A stretch of DNA of 64,000 nucleotides from Ralstonia sp. TCR112 (GTDB lineage Bacteria; Pseudomonadota; Gammaproteobacteria; Burkholderiales; Burkholderiaceae), in the NCBI RefSeq assembly GCF_007997035.1, contig NZ_VOSS01000090.1:1-64000 (forward strand). The letters are read 5' to 3'. The notes below the pieces were generated by a model that was given only the letters and a program-made list of their open reading frames with translations, ran no database searches and was not told where the DNA came from. The position numbers and the translations under genes were made by a program. Every line of letters starts with the position of its first letter. The stretch's first letter is position 1. Shown one piece after another: positions 20,726 through 27,854 of this stretch.

Positions 20726-21130
20726 ATGCCCGGATTCCATTCCGGCCGCTTCGTTTCCATGTCTTCCTTGCGCGCATTCTTCAGCACCGCCTTTCGCTGG
20801 CAGCGCGGCCGTCAGGGCACGGGCTACGACAAGATGCTGCTGGCCACCGCGCCGTGGCCCATCCCGTTCGACAGCTACCTGATCCGCTATCCGGAGGGTT
20901 CGGAAATTCCACCGCATACCGACCCCGTTGCCAACGGCCGGCACTATCGGCTGAACATCGTGCTGAAGTCGCCACGCGCGGGCGGCGAGTTTGTCTGCGC
21001 GAAGCCGATCTTCCAGACACGGCGCATCAAGCTGTTCCGCCCCGACGCGTGCGAGCACAGCGTGACGCGCGTGGTGGGCGGCAGTCGATATGTGTTGTCG
21101 GTGGGTTGGGTGTTAGGCCGCCGGGGCTAA
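20726..21130 (+). CDS. 2-oxoglutarate/Fe(II) oxygenase superfamily protein
   Basis: A 134-residue minimal double-stranded beta-helix protein. The iron facial triad is readable as His and Asp in EIPPHTDPV and a distal His in DACEHSVTRV, with an Arg for 2-oxoglutarate in GGSRYVLSVGW. It is shorter than most family members, close to the core domain only. Starts at 20726 or 20759 (MSSLRAFFST) are both possible. The substrate is unknown; the DUF2164 neighbour gives no clue. Confidence 0.75.
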   Translation: MPGFHSGRFVSMSSLRAFFSTAFRWQRGRQGTGYDKMLLATAPWPIPFDSYLIRYPEGSEIPPHTDPVANGRHYRLNIVLKSPRAGGEFVCAKPIFQTRRIKLFRPDACEHSVTRVVGGSRYVLSVGWVLGRRG

Positions 21131-21146
21131 GTGCGGGAACTGAATC

Positions 21147-21839
21147 GTGACGAACGCATTCGCCGCCAATCCGTGGTTCAGGAGCCTCCCTCCGCACGTT
21201 GCCGACGCGCTGCTCGAAGCGACGGCGCCGGTGCGCATCGGCGCGGGAGCATTTCTCTTTCGACAGGGCGATCCGATGGACGCCGGTTCGCATGCGTTCT
21301 TTGGCGTGGCGAGCGGTGCGCTCAAGCTTTCCGTCTTCAATGCCGAGGGCGACGAGGCGATCCTCACCTTGGTGGAGCCGGGCAACTGGTTCGGCGGGGT
21401 CTCGACGCTAGATCAGCAACCGCGCGGCCATTGCGCAATCGCACTGGAAGATTCGGACGTGCTGGCCGTGAGCGTGGCGCAATTTGAAGCACTGATGCGC
21501 GATGCTGCATTTGCCGGCGCAATCGCGCGGCTGGTGGCAACGCGCCTTCGCCTAGCGTATGGCTCGCTGGCGAGTGCGGCGCTGCACGGCACGCGGGCGC
21601 GCGTGGCGCGGCGTATTGCTTCGCTCGCGCACGGCGATGTGTCGCTTTCGGCAGAGGGGCGCGCGAGCATCTCGACCTCGCAAGACGCGTTGGCGATGAT
21701 GCTGGGCATCAGCCGGCAGACGCTCAGCAAGGAGCTGCAGGCGCTGGTCAAGCTCGGTGCGATCCGCCTGCGCTATGGCCACATCGAGATTCAGGACATG
21801 GCCCAGTTGCTGGCTGCCAGCGAAGCCGGCGCCGACTAA
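21147..21839 (+). CDS. Crp/Fnr-family transcriptional regulator
   Basis: A 230-residue regulator with a cyclic-nucleotide-binding fold (about 18-135: RIGAGAFLFRQGDPMDAGSH, VEPGNWFGGVSTLDQQPRGH) and a C-terminal Crp winged helix (about 150-222: STSQDALAMMLGISRQTLSK). It has no N-terminal Cys cluster, so it is not an Fnr oxygen sensor. The start is GTG at 21147. Its stop overlaps the convergent panE stop by four bases. The target and ligand are unknown. Confidence 0.9.
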   Translation: MTNAFAANPWFRSLPPHVADALLEATAPVRIGAGAFLFRQGDPMDAGSHAFFGVASGALKLSVFNAEGDEAILTLVEPGNWFGGVSTLDQQPRGHCAIALEDSDVLAVSVAQFEALMRDAAFAGAIARLVATRLRLAYGSLASAALHGTRARVARRIASLAHGDVSLSAEGRASISTSQDALAMMLGISRQTLSKELQALVKLGAIRLRYGHIEIQDMAQLLAASEAGAD

Positions 21840-22849
21840 CCCGCCGCCCGCAACTCTGCCAGCAGATCGTTGCCCGACCAGCTCGGGCGTGTGGTGGCGG
21901 ATTCGGCGGCATGCACTAGCGCACACAGTTGCGCATTCACCGTTGCGCGTTGCCCGAGGCGCTCCGCCAGGCGCACAACTTCTCCGTTGATCCAGTCGAC
22001 CTCGGTCATGCGCCCGGCGGCCAGATCGTCAGACATGGACGATCGCGCGAGCGGATCCATGGCGAGCATCTTTCCGCCCAGTAGCGCAAACACCGCATCG
22101 GGCGTGGCGAGCAGGCGTGGAATCCAAGCGGGCGCTATCGGCGTCAGCTTGGCAGGCCGAATGCCCGCACGCGCCAGCAGCCGGAGCGCTTCTGTTTGTG
22201 CCAGCGCGAGGCAACGCCGGTACGCACGCTGCGACAGCTCTTCCTTCAGCGGCCGGTTGGCCAGTGCATTGATGGCGTTGTTCAGGTTGAGCAGCAGCTT
22301 GGCCCATTGCACGGCTGCCATGTCGGTGCGTTCCATGAGCGGCAGACCTGCGCGGCGGAAGTCATCGAGAAACGGTTGCAGCGCGGGCGATGCCGCCACT
22401 TCCAATTCACCGGCCGTGCCTTGATGAAAGGCGCCGGGCCCGGGCTGCATCACGTTGAAGGGCACCATGCCGGCCAGCACGATCTGCTGCGGCAGGGCGG
22501 CGCGCAGCACGTCGGCATTGCGCAGGCCGTTCTGAAAGCTGATGACGATAGCGCCCGCGCGCAGCACGGGCTTCAGTTCATCGGCGACAGATTGCGTGGC
22601 GGCGGATTTGACGGTCACCAGCACGAGATCGGCATCGGCGGCGGCGCTGGGCTCGGCCATGTAGCGGATCGCCGAAGGCGGCACGTGCCACCGGCCGTTG
22701 CGGTAGTCCGTCAAGGTCAGGCCGTGCGCGCTGAGTTCGTTGCCGATGCGTGCGCGGCCCACGAGCGAGACATCGGCACCGGCCGCCAGCAGACGGCCGC
22801 CCAGATAACAGCCGATCGAGCCGGCCCCCACGATGCAGATTTTCGCCAT
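21836..22849 (-). CDS. panE: 2-dehydropantoate 2-reductase (ketopantoate reductase family)
   Basis: NADPH-dependent reduction of ketopantoate to pantoate, for coenzyme A synthesis. The 337-residue protein opens with a Rossmann motif IVGAGSIGCYLGGRLLAAG. It contains the family segments VLVTVKSAATQSVADEL, SFQNGLRNADVL and WAKLLLNLNNAINAL (with the catalytic Lys), and a C-terminal ApbA helical domain with RSSMSDDLAAGRMTEVDWING. Several genomes carry paralogues with other substrates, so the symbol is a family-level call. It lies upstream of, and in the same direction as, the PhoD gene (27-bp gap). Confidence 0.88.
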   Translation of the reverse strand: MAKICIVGAGSIGCYLGGRLLAAGADVSLVGRARIGNELSAHGLTLTDYRNGRWHVPPSAIRYMAEPSAAADADLVLVTVKSAATQSVADELKPVLRAGAIVISFQNGLRNADVLRAALPQQIVLAGMVPFNVMQPGPGAFHQGTAGELEVAASPALQPFLDDFRRAGLPLMERTDMAAVQWAKLLLNLNNAINALANRPLKEELSQRAYRRCLALAQTEALRLLARAGIRPAKLTPIAPAWIPRLLATPDAVFALLGGKMLAMDPLARSSMSDDLAAGRMTEVDWINGEVVRLAERLGQRATVNAQLCALVHAAESATTRPSWSGNDLLAELRAAG

Positions 22850-22876
22850 GCGTCTCCTTGTTGTTGTGCTGACGCA

Positions 22877-24541
22877 TCACGCCAGGCGCGGCACTTCGTA
22901 CACCAAAGCCGGCTGCAGCGTATCGATGGCTTCCACCGGTTCCGGCGGGCGCCACATGAACAGCGAGAACGTCATCTTCTCGGGCGTCACGTCGATGATG
23001 GTAAAGCCGTTTTTCTCCGTCGGGCGCAACGCTTCCTGCATGGCGACCGACAACGCAGGCGTGGTTTCGATGCTGCGGAATGCCGAAGGGAAGGCGAGGT
23101 CGCCGGTGCCGAGTGTGCCGGTCATGACTGTGTGCACCGGGTGCGCGAACGCCAGATCGCCCGAACGCGACATCGACCCAGCCGCCGAAGCATGGAAGTC
23201 GCCCTGCACGATGACGGCTGCGCGTTGTTTCTGATCGGCGAGCGCAGCCACTAGGCGCTGGTGCTGTGCATGCCAGCCGCTCTGCCAGCCAGCCTTGGGC
23301 TCGTTGGCGATGAGGCGGCCGGTCTTCCTGTCGAGCAGGTCCGGATACCAGTCACCCAGCTTGCCTGACGAATACGCAAACGGCAGCGACGGCACGTGGA
23401 AGAAGTGCGTGGTGTCTTCAGCGCGGGTGCGCGCGACTAACCAGTCTTCCACCCATTGCGGGACCACGCGTGCGTGCACGCCCTTGTTGTCGAGAAAGCG
23501 TCGGCAGTCGTACAGCACGGCTTCGAGCAGCGCGCCGTAGCGCAGCGTGCCGAAGGCGCTGTTGGTGTCGCTGGGCATGCCGGCTTTGTCGCCACCAGGC
23601 AGCCACACGGGCCGGTTGGCGTCGGGCAGGAACTCCGGGTAGTAACGATGCTGTGTCAGCTCTGCGCCGACCAGGCCGTACGGCTCCGGCGGCAGGGTGG
23701 CGACCTTGTCGTCGAACTCGTCGTTCTCGAAGGTGTCGTGGTCGTCGGTCAGGAAATACGCGGGCGTGGAGCGCAGGGTGGTGCCGTACAGCCCGCTGAT
23801 CTGGTAGTCGCACACGCGCGTGAAGATGGCTTCGTTCTTCGGGTGCGACATCGGCACCGATGTGTCGAGCGCGCCGCCAAACTTCGCCCACATCAGTTCG
23901 CGCACCTGGCGTGCGAACGGCTTGTTCTGCGAGGTTTGCAGATCCCAGTAGATGTGGTCGCCGTTGGCGATGACGGTGTTGGGCGCAAACGACATGCCGC
24001 GCGCGAGCAGCCGCCGGCGTGCGGTCATGTCGAGCCACGCGGTCTTGCCGGCCAGCGGCGGGCCGTCATAACCGCCGGCACAGGTGTAAGCCAGGATGCG
24101 CAGTCGCGCGGGCGTCGCATCCGGTGCCGGAAAGGTGCGCAGCGGCCAGGCGTCGGCCAGCGGCTTGCCGCCTGCGTCGACAATGCGCAGCGTGTATTGC
24201 GTGGCGGGCTGCAGGCCACGCGCATCGAAGCGCCAGAAGCGGCCTGCGGCATCGGTTTGCTCGCCGGCGACGCGCTTGCCGTTGACCATCAGCCACGGTG
24301 CACGCGCAAGCGGTGCCTGGAACGACGCCTTGATGAGAAGGCGGTCGTGGCTGGCGGCTGGGATCAGGTGCGCGAGCTGGCCGGCATGCCAGTTGGCGTC
24401 GGCGGTATGCGCGGCGGCTTGAGCGCCTTCCGGCAGGCTCAGGCCCAGCGCGCCCAGGCCAGCGGCGGCGGTGCCAAGCGTCAGGAAATCGCGCCGGCTC
24501 ATGCCGTGCGAAGGGGTGTTCGGTGGTGTGCGGGAGGGCAT
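22877..24541 (-). CDS. PhoD-family alkaline phosphatase/phosphodiesterase, Tat-exported
   Basis: A 554-residue exported metallophosphoesterase. The N-terminus is a twin-arginine signal (SRRDFLTLGTAAAGLGALGL). A PhoD N-terminal beta domain precedes the metal-binding motifs ANGDHIYWD, FLTDDHDTFENDEF and VQGDFHASAAGS. Ca/Fe-dependent phosphate-ester hydrolysis in the periplasm is expected for PhoD proteins. The ATG at 24541 is preferred: AGAGG directly abuts the upstream in-frame ATG at 24547 and is correctly spaced only for 24541. It is shorter than no known family norm and appears complete. Confidence 0.88.
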   Translation of the reverse strand: MPSRTPPNTPSHGMSRRDFLTLGTAAAGLGALGLSLPEGAQAAAHTADANWHAGQLAHLIPAASHDRLLIKASFQAPLARAPWLMVNGKRVAGEQTDAAGRFWRFDARGLQPATQYTLRIVDAGGKPLADAWPLRTFPAPDATPARLRILAYTCAGGYDGPPLAGKTAWLDMTARRRLLARGMSFAPNTVIANGDHIYWDLQTSQNKPFARQVRELMWAKFGGALDTSVPMSHPKNEAIFTRVCDYQISGLYGTTLRSTPAYFLTDDHDTFENDEFDDKVATLPPEPYGLVGAELTQHRYYPEFLPDANRPVWLPGGDKAGMPSDTNSAFGTLRYGALLEAVLYDCRRFLDNKGVHARVVPQWVEDWLVARTRAEDTTHFFHVPSLPFAYSSGKLGDWYPDLLDRKTGRLIANEPKAGWQSGWHAQHQRLVAALADQKQRAAVIVQGDFHASAAGSMSRSGDLAFAHPVHTVMTGTLGTGDLAFPSAFRSIETTPALSVAMQEALRPTEKNGFTIIDVTPEKMTFSLFMWRPPEPVEAIDTLQPALVYEVPRLA

Positions 24542-24670
24542 CGTCATCCTCTGGCGTGGTGCGGAGACGCCATCGTGCCGAGCCCTGCGCAGGCTGAATG
24601 TTCAGCTTTTGACAATCTAGGGGTAGGTCCCGATGCGGGCCGCGCATCGACCGCATGACCAATGAGAAAC

Positions 24671-24697
24671 GCCCCGATGGCCGAAGCCACCGGGGCG
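24671..24697 (-). terminator. Probable rho-independent terminator of the propeller-discoidin gene
   Basis: On the minus strand GCCCCGGTGGC-TTC-GGCCATCGGGGC pairs with one G-T wobble, then GTTTCTC follows. It lies 38 bp past the stop of the gene at 24735-26153. Confidence 0.7.
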
Positions 24698-24734
24698 CTG
24701 TCATGTCATGCGATGCTGATGCGGATACCGTCGC

Positions 24735-26153
24735 TTAGTAGCCCCACACCTGCATTTCGTCCAGCGAGTAGCCCCACTGCGTGGCTCGCTGCGTGCCGTA
24801 CATGCGCACATAGCGGCCGCTGCCCTTGAGGTTCGCCAGCGATGCATGGCCCCACGAAGCACCGCTCGACGTCGAGTAGATGTTCGTCCACGTCACGCCA
24901 TCGTTCGAGGTCTGGATGTAGTACACCTTGGCGCCTGCATCCCAGTACAGGTCGACGCCGGTGATGGTGCGGGTCGAGCCCAGATCGACCATCAGCCATT
25001 GCGCGCCGGCCACGCCTTCCACCGAATCCCAGCGCGTGTTGGTCGTATTGCCGTCGAACGCGTAGGCCGGGCCCAGGCTGGCGCTGTAGCTGGACGACGC
25101 GCTGGCCGGCTTACCCTGCGAGAGCAGCGTCACCGCCTGCGCAGCGGCCGTCGGCGTGCCGGCGTAGTAGTTGGAACCAAGCTTCGCCTTGGTCGTGTCG
25201 GAGTTCACACCAAACTGCGACAGGCTCCAGCGCTGGCCCGTGCTCGCGTCGCCCAGGTAGAGCTGGTAGCCGCCGGCGCTCGTCGACGAGAAGAACACGT
25301 AGTTTGTGTTGTTCACGGGCGACGGGTCGGAGTTGTTGCTGTTGCAGTCGTTGAGCGTGAGCTGGTTGGGCGTGTCGCTCGGGTTGACCTTGGTGTAGAT
25401 CTGGTCGGCCTGGCTCGTGGCGTCGTGCCAGCGGGCGTAGAAGACGGTGCCGTCGGCGCGCACGATCGGGTAGTACGTTGCCAGGCCCGCCGGCGTGTCG
25501 AACGCCACCTTGGTGGTGCTGCCCACGGTCTGCTTGTACAGGCCCATGCCCGAGCCGGTGCCGGTGGTGTAGAAGACCGCCGTGCCGTCCGGCGTGGCAA
25601 ACGGCATCGAGTTTTCCAGCGTCGGCGCCGTGCGCGTGAGGTTCACAGTCGAGGTGAAGACGGGGCCCGAGCTGGTGTACGACAGCGCGGCCTGGATGAC
25701 ATCGCCGTTCTGCTTGAAGAACAGCGATTTTCCGTCGGTGCTGAACTTCGGGTCTTCATTGCGCGTCTGGCCGGTGCTGTTGGTCAAGTTGATCGGCATG
25801 CTGGTCGAACCGACTTGCCAGAAGAACACGTTCCACGCGTTGTTGGTGATGCCCATGAAGGCGATCCACTTGCCGTCGGGGCTGAACACGGCGTTCATCG
25901 GGTCCTTGATGCCCCAGGCCGCCTTCGACACCTGTTGCAGCGTGCGGGCAGAAAAGTCGTAGATGAAAATCTGGCTCGTGCCATCGCCGTAGCTGACGTA
26001 GCTGTGATACGCGAGCTTGCCGGTCAGGGTGGCGGGGAAGGTCGTGTTGGATTGCGTGGGCGGATTGGCAACGCAGTTGGCCTGGGCGCCGGCCGAGAAC
26101 AAGCCGAGTGCGGCAGTGGCGACGAGACCAAGAGACATCAGAGTGGAGCGCAT
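24735..26153 (-). CDS. Secreted WD40/TolB-like propeller protein with C-terminal discoidin (F5/8 C) domain
   Basis: A 472-residue exported protein. Order: signal peptide (STLMSLGLVATAALGLFSAGAQA), a propeller of PD40-like blades (about 40-320; for example NAVFSPDGKWIAFMGI, EDPKFSTDGKSLFFKQNGDV, NSMPFATPDGTAVFYTTGTG), then a discoidin-type carbohydrate-binding domain (about 340-470: SSYSASLGPAYAFDGNTTNT, WLMVDLGSTRTITGVDLYW, SGRYVRMYGTQRATQWGYSL). It probably binds an extracellular glycan or surface; no catalytic residues are seen. The ATG at 26153 has AGGAAG nine bases upstream. It has its own terminator and a palindrome-bearing promoter region. Confidence 0.78.
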   Translation of the reverse strand: MRSTLMSLGLVATAALGLFSAGAQANCVANPPTQSNTTFPATLTGKLAYHSYVSYGDGTSQIFIYDFSARTLQQVSKAAWGIKDPMNAVFSPDGKWIAFMGITNNAWNVFFWQVGSTSMPINLTNSTGQTRNEDPKFSTDGKSLFFKQNGDVIQAALSYTSSGPVFTSTVNLTRTAPTLENSMPFATPDGTAVFYTTGTGSGMGLYKQTVGSTTKVAFDTPAGLATYYPIVRADGTVFYARWHDATSQADQIYTKVNPSDTPNQLTLNDCNSNNSDPSPVNNTNYVFFSSTSAGGYQLYLGDASTGQRWSLSQFGVNSDTTKAKLGSNYYAGTPTAAAQAVTLLSQGKPASASSSYSASLGPAYAFDGNTTNTRWDSVEGVAGAQWLMVDLGSTRTITGVDLYWDAGAKVYYIQTSNDGVTWTNIYSTSSGASWGHASLANLKGSGRYVRMYGTQRATQWGYSLDEMQVWGY

Positions 26154-26255
26154 GAAACGGGACTTCCTAAACAAGTGGGTCAGTGGGGCGGAGCAACCGC
26201 CGCATTAAGTCCGCGTCACTTTTCTGAATTTGGGCAAAGCTCCGCCAATTCCGGG

Positions 26256-26267
26256 AAATCCGGATTT
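26256..26267. promoter_or_regulatory. Perfect 12-bp palindrome upstream of the propeller-discoidin gene
   Basis: AAATCCGGATTT is self-complementary and lies about 103 bp upstream of the ATG at 26153. It may be an operator; the binding protein is unknown. Confidence 0.4.
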
Positions 26268-26396
26268 GAAAAAGCGCCACAAACCGGGGGAGTGACGAGG
26301 ATGGAGACGCGCCAAAAACCCTGTTGCTTCGTACCGTCGTGTTTCTTGTCGGGGTCTCGACTACATCGAGAGGGCGAGTCGCGGACCAGACTGTAA

Positions 26397-26421
26397 GGGT
26401 TTCGCTGACACTGTGAAACCC
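26397..26421. repeat. Inverted repeat GGGTTTC-N11-GAAACCC
   Basis: A perfect 7-bp dyad with an 11-base loop in the non-coding region. It could be an operator or an RNA hairpin; there is no adjacent T tract. Confidence 0.35.
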
Positions 26422-27083
26422 CAATAAGAAAGCCGTTCTTGCCCTAATTCTTTGCCGTGGGGGCAAATCGGCACACGTGCGTGTAAATCTGACACGTCAA
26501 TTTTTCCGGACGTTGATTAACCTGCACGTACACCACCGTGATTGTTATTTTTACTGCGGCGTTTTGTCGCGCGACGGCGGTGCAATCCTTGCTGGCTGTC
26601 GCGTTCTCGCACCAGGCCAATGTGGCGTCGGCGCACGCTTTGCGGCGTATTCGGCACCGCACGCGCGGAGGCGCACCTATCGAAGAAGACCGGGCCATGA
26701 TAGAAGCCGCTCATACGAATTCCGCCTACGTGGCTCTGTAAGAAAAGACACCTCGCCGTAGAGAAGTTGCAATGATGGCGGCAGGCATGCCGCGCATAGG
26801 CGGAATATTTAAATACTGGTTGAGTATTTGCGTAAAGCGGATTGAATTATCAATTTATTTAGTTCTGTGTTTCGGCATTCCGGTATTCGAGAAACTCTAC
26901 TAATTGCATTCACTATGCGCGGCATGCAATTCGTTTCGGATTATGTATAGTTCGAGCACGCCAACGATTGCCCTCAGCAAAACGCAAGACTGATCAGGCT
27001 TTCTATCCCTTTGGAAATCAGGAGAGCTGCTGAGCGGGTGGAGTCGGCATGGCGAATCAGCGTGTGTTCTGGAGGCCGAGGGG

Positions 27084-27836
27084 ATGGGCACTCACAACCA
27101 ATTGCCGCATGACCGCGCCACGTCTTGGCGCGCGGCATTGCTACGCGAGTTGAATGCCTTGCGCGATGCCGATGCGGTATTCCGTTGCCTGCAACCTGCG
27201 GTGGCGCTGCTCGGTTTCGACTATTGCGCTTATGCCCTACGTGCAGCCGTTCCCATCACTCGCTTCAATACCCTCTGTTGGAGCACCTATCCGGAGCACT
27301 GGTGTGAGCACTACCGCGCGCGCGGCTATCTGGCCATCGACCCGGTGCTGCAGTTTGGGCAGCGCTGCGTCAAGCCGATGCTCTGGTCCGGCATCGCCAC
27401 GGCAGACGCGCCTTTCTGGAGGGATGCGCGTCAGCACGGGCTCAATCACGGGTGGTCACACACGATTCGGGATCACACCGGCATCTTTGGCACCTTCAGC
27501 CTGGTGCGCCGCGCGATGCCCATCACCGAAGACGAACTGGCGGCCAGCGAGCCAGAAATGATCTGGCTCAGCCAGCGTGCGCACACCAGCATCAGTACGC
27601 TGATGGCCGAGAAGGTGCTGCCCGATGCCGCCACGCACCTCAAGGAGGTGGAACGCCGGACATTGCACTGGACGGCCGAAGGCAAGACGGCGGCCGAAGT
27701 GGCGGCCATCCTGGAGATGACCGAGCGCAACGTGAACTTCCACATCCGCAACGCCATCACGAAGCTCAACGCCGCCAACAAGACGCATGCCGTGGTGAAG
27801 GCCGCGCTGATGGGGCTGATACCCGCGATGCTGTAG
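27084..27836 (+). CDS. LuxR-family quorum-sensing regulator without adjacent LuxI (LuxR solo)
   Basis: A 250-residue regulator with an N-terminal acyl-homoserine-lactone-binding domain and a C-terminal GerE-type helix-turn-helix (TAEGKTAAEVAAILEMTERN, then HIRNAITKLNAANKTHAV). The four ligand-contacting residues of TraR/LuxR are present with exact spacing: Trp73, Tyr77, Asp86 and Trp101, so it probably binds an AHL. No luxI-type synthase lies in the 37 kb to the right or 27 kb to the left. The ATG at 27084 follows GGAGG with an 8-base gap. It is convergent with the EAL-GGDEF gene. Confidence 0.92.
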   Translation: MGTHNQLPHDRATSWRAALLRELNALRDADAVFRCLQPAVALLGFDYCAYALRAAVPITRFNTLCWSTYPEHWCEHYRARGYLAIDPVLQFGQRCVKPMLWSGIATADAPFWRDARQHGLNHGWSHTIRDHTGIFGTFSLVRRAMPITEDELAASEPEMIWLSQRAHTSISTLMAEKVLPDAATHLKEVERRTLHWTAEGKTAAEVAAILEMTERNVNFHIRNAITKLNAANKTHAVVKAALMGLIPAML

Positions 27837-27854
27837 CGGCGCAGTCGCAGCGGG

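Larger units (their letters stand above)
26154..27083. other. 930-bp non-coding region between divergent genes
   Basis: The longest gene-free stretch in the window. It carries a 12-bp palindrome (26256), a 7-bp inverted repeat (26397) and, from about 26790 to 26990, a clearly AT-richer tract (for example ATATTTAAATACT and TTGAATTATCAATTTATTTAG) ahead of the LuxR gene. Short open frames on both strands at 26444-26760 have no recognisable features. No lux-box-like 20-bp dyad was seen. Confidence 0.7.

Noticed and set aside
24846-26396. 516-codon plus-strand frame opposite the propeller-discoidin gene
   Set aside because: No signal, domain or start site; the minus strand gives a signal peptide and a discoidin domain plus a terminator.
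26444-26760. Short overlapping open frames on both strands in the long intergenic gap
   Set aside because: No ribosome sites, family resemblance or consistent codon bias; treated as non-coding.
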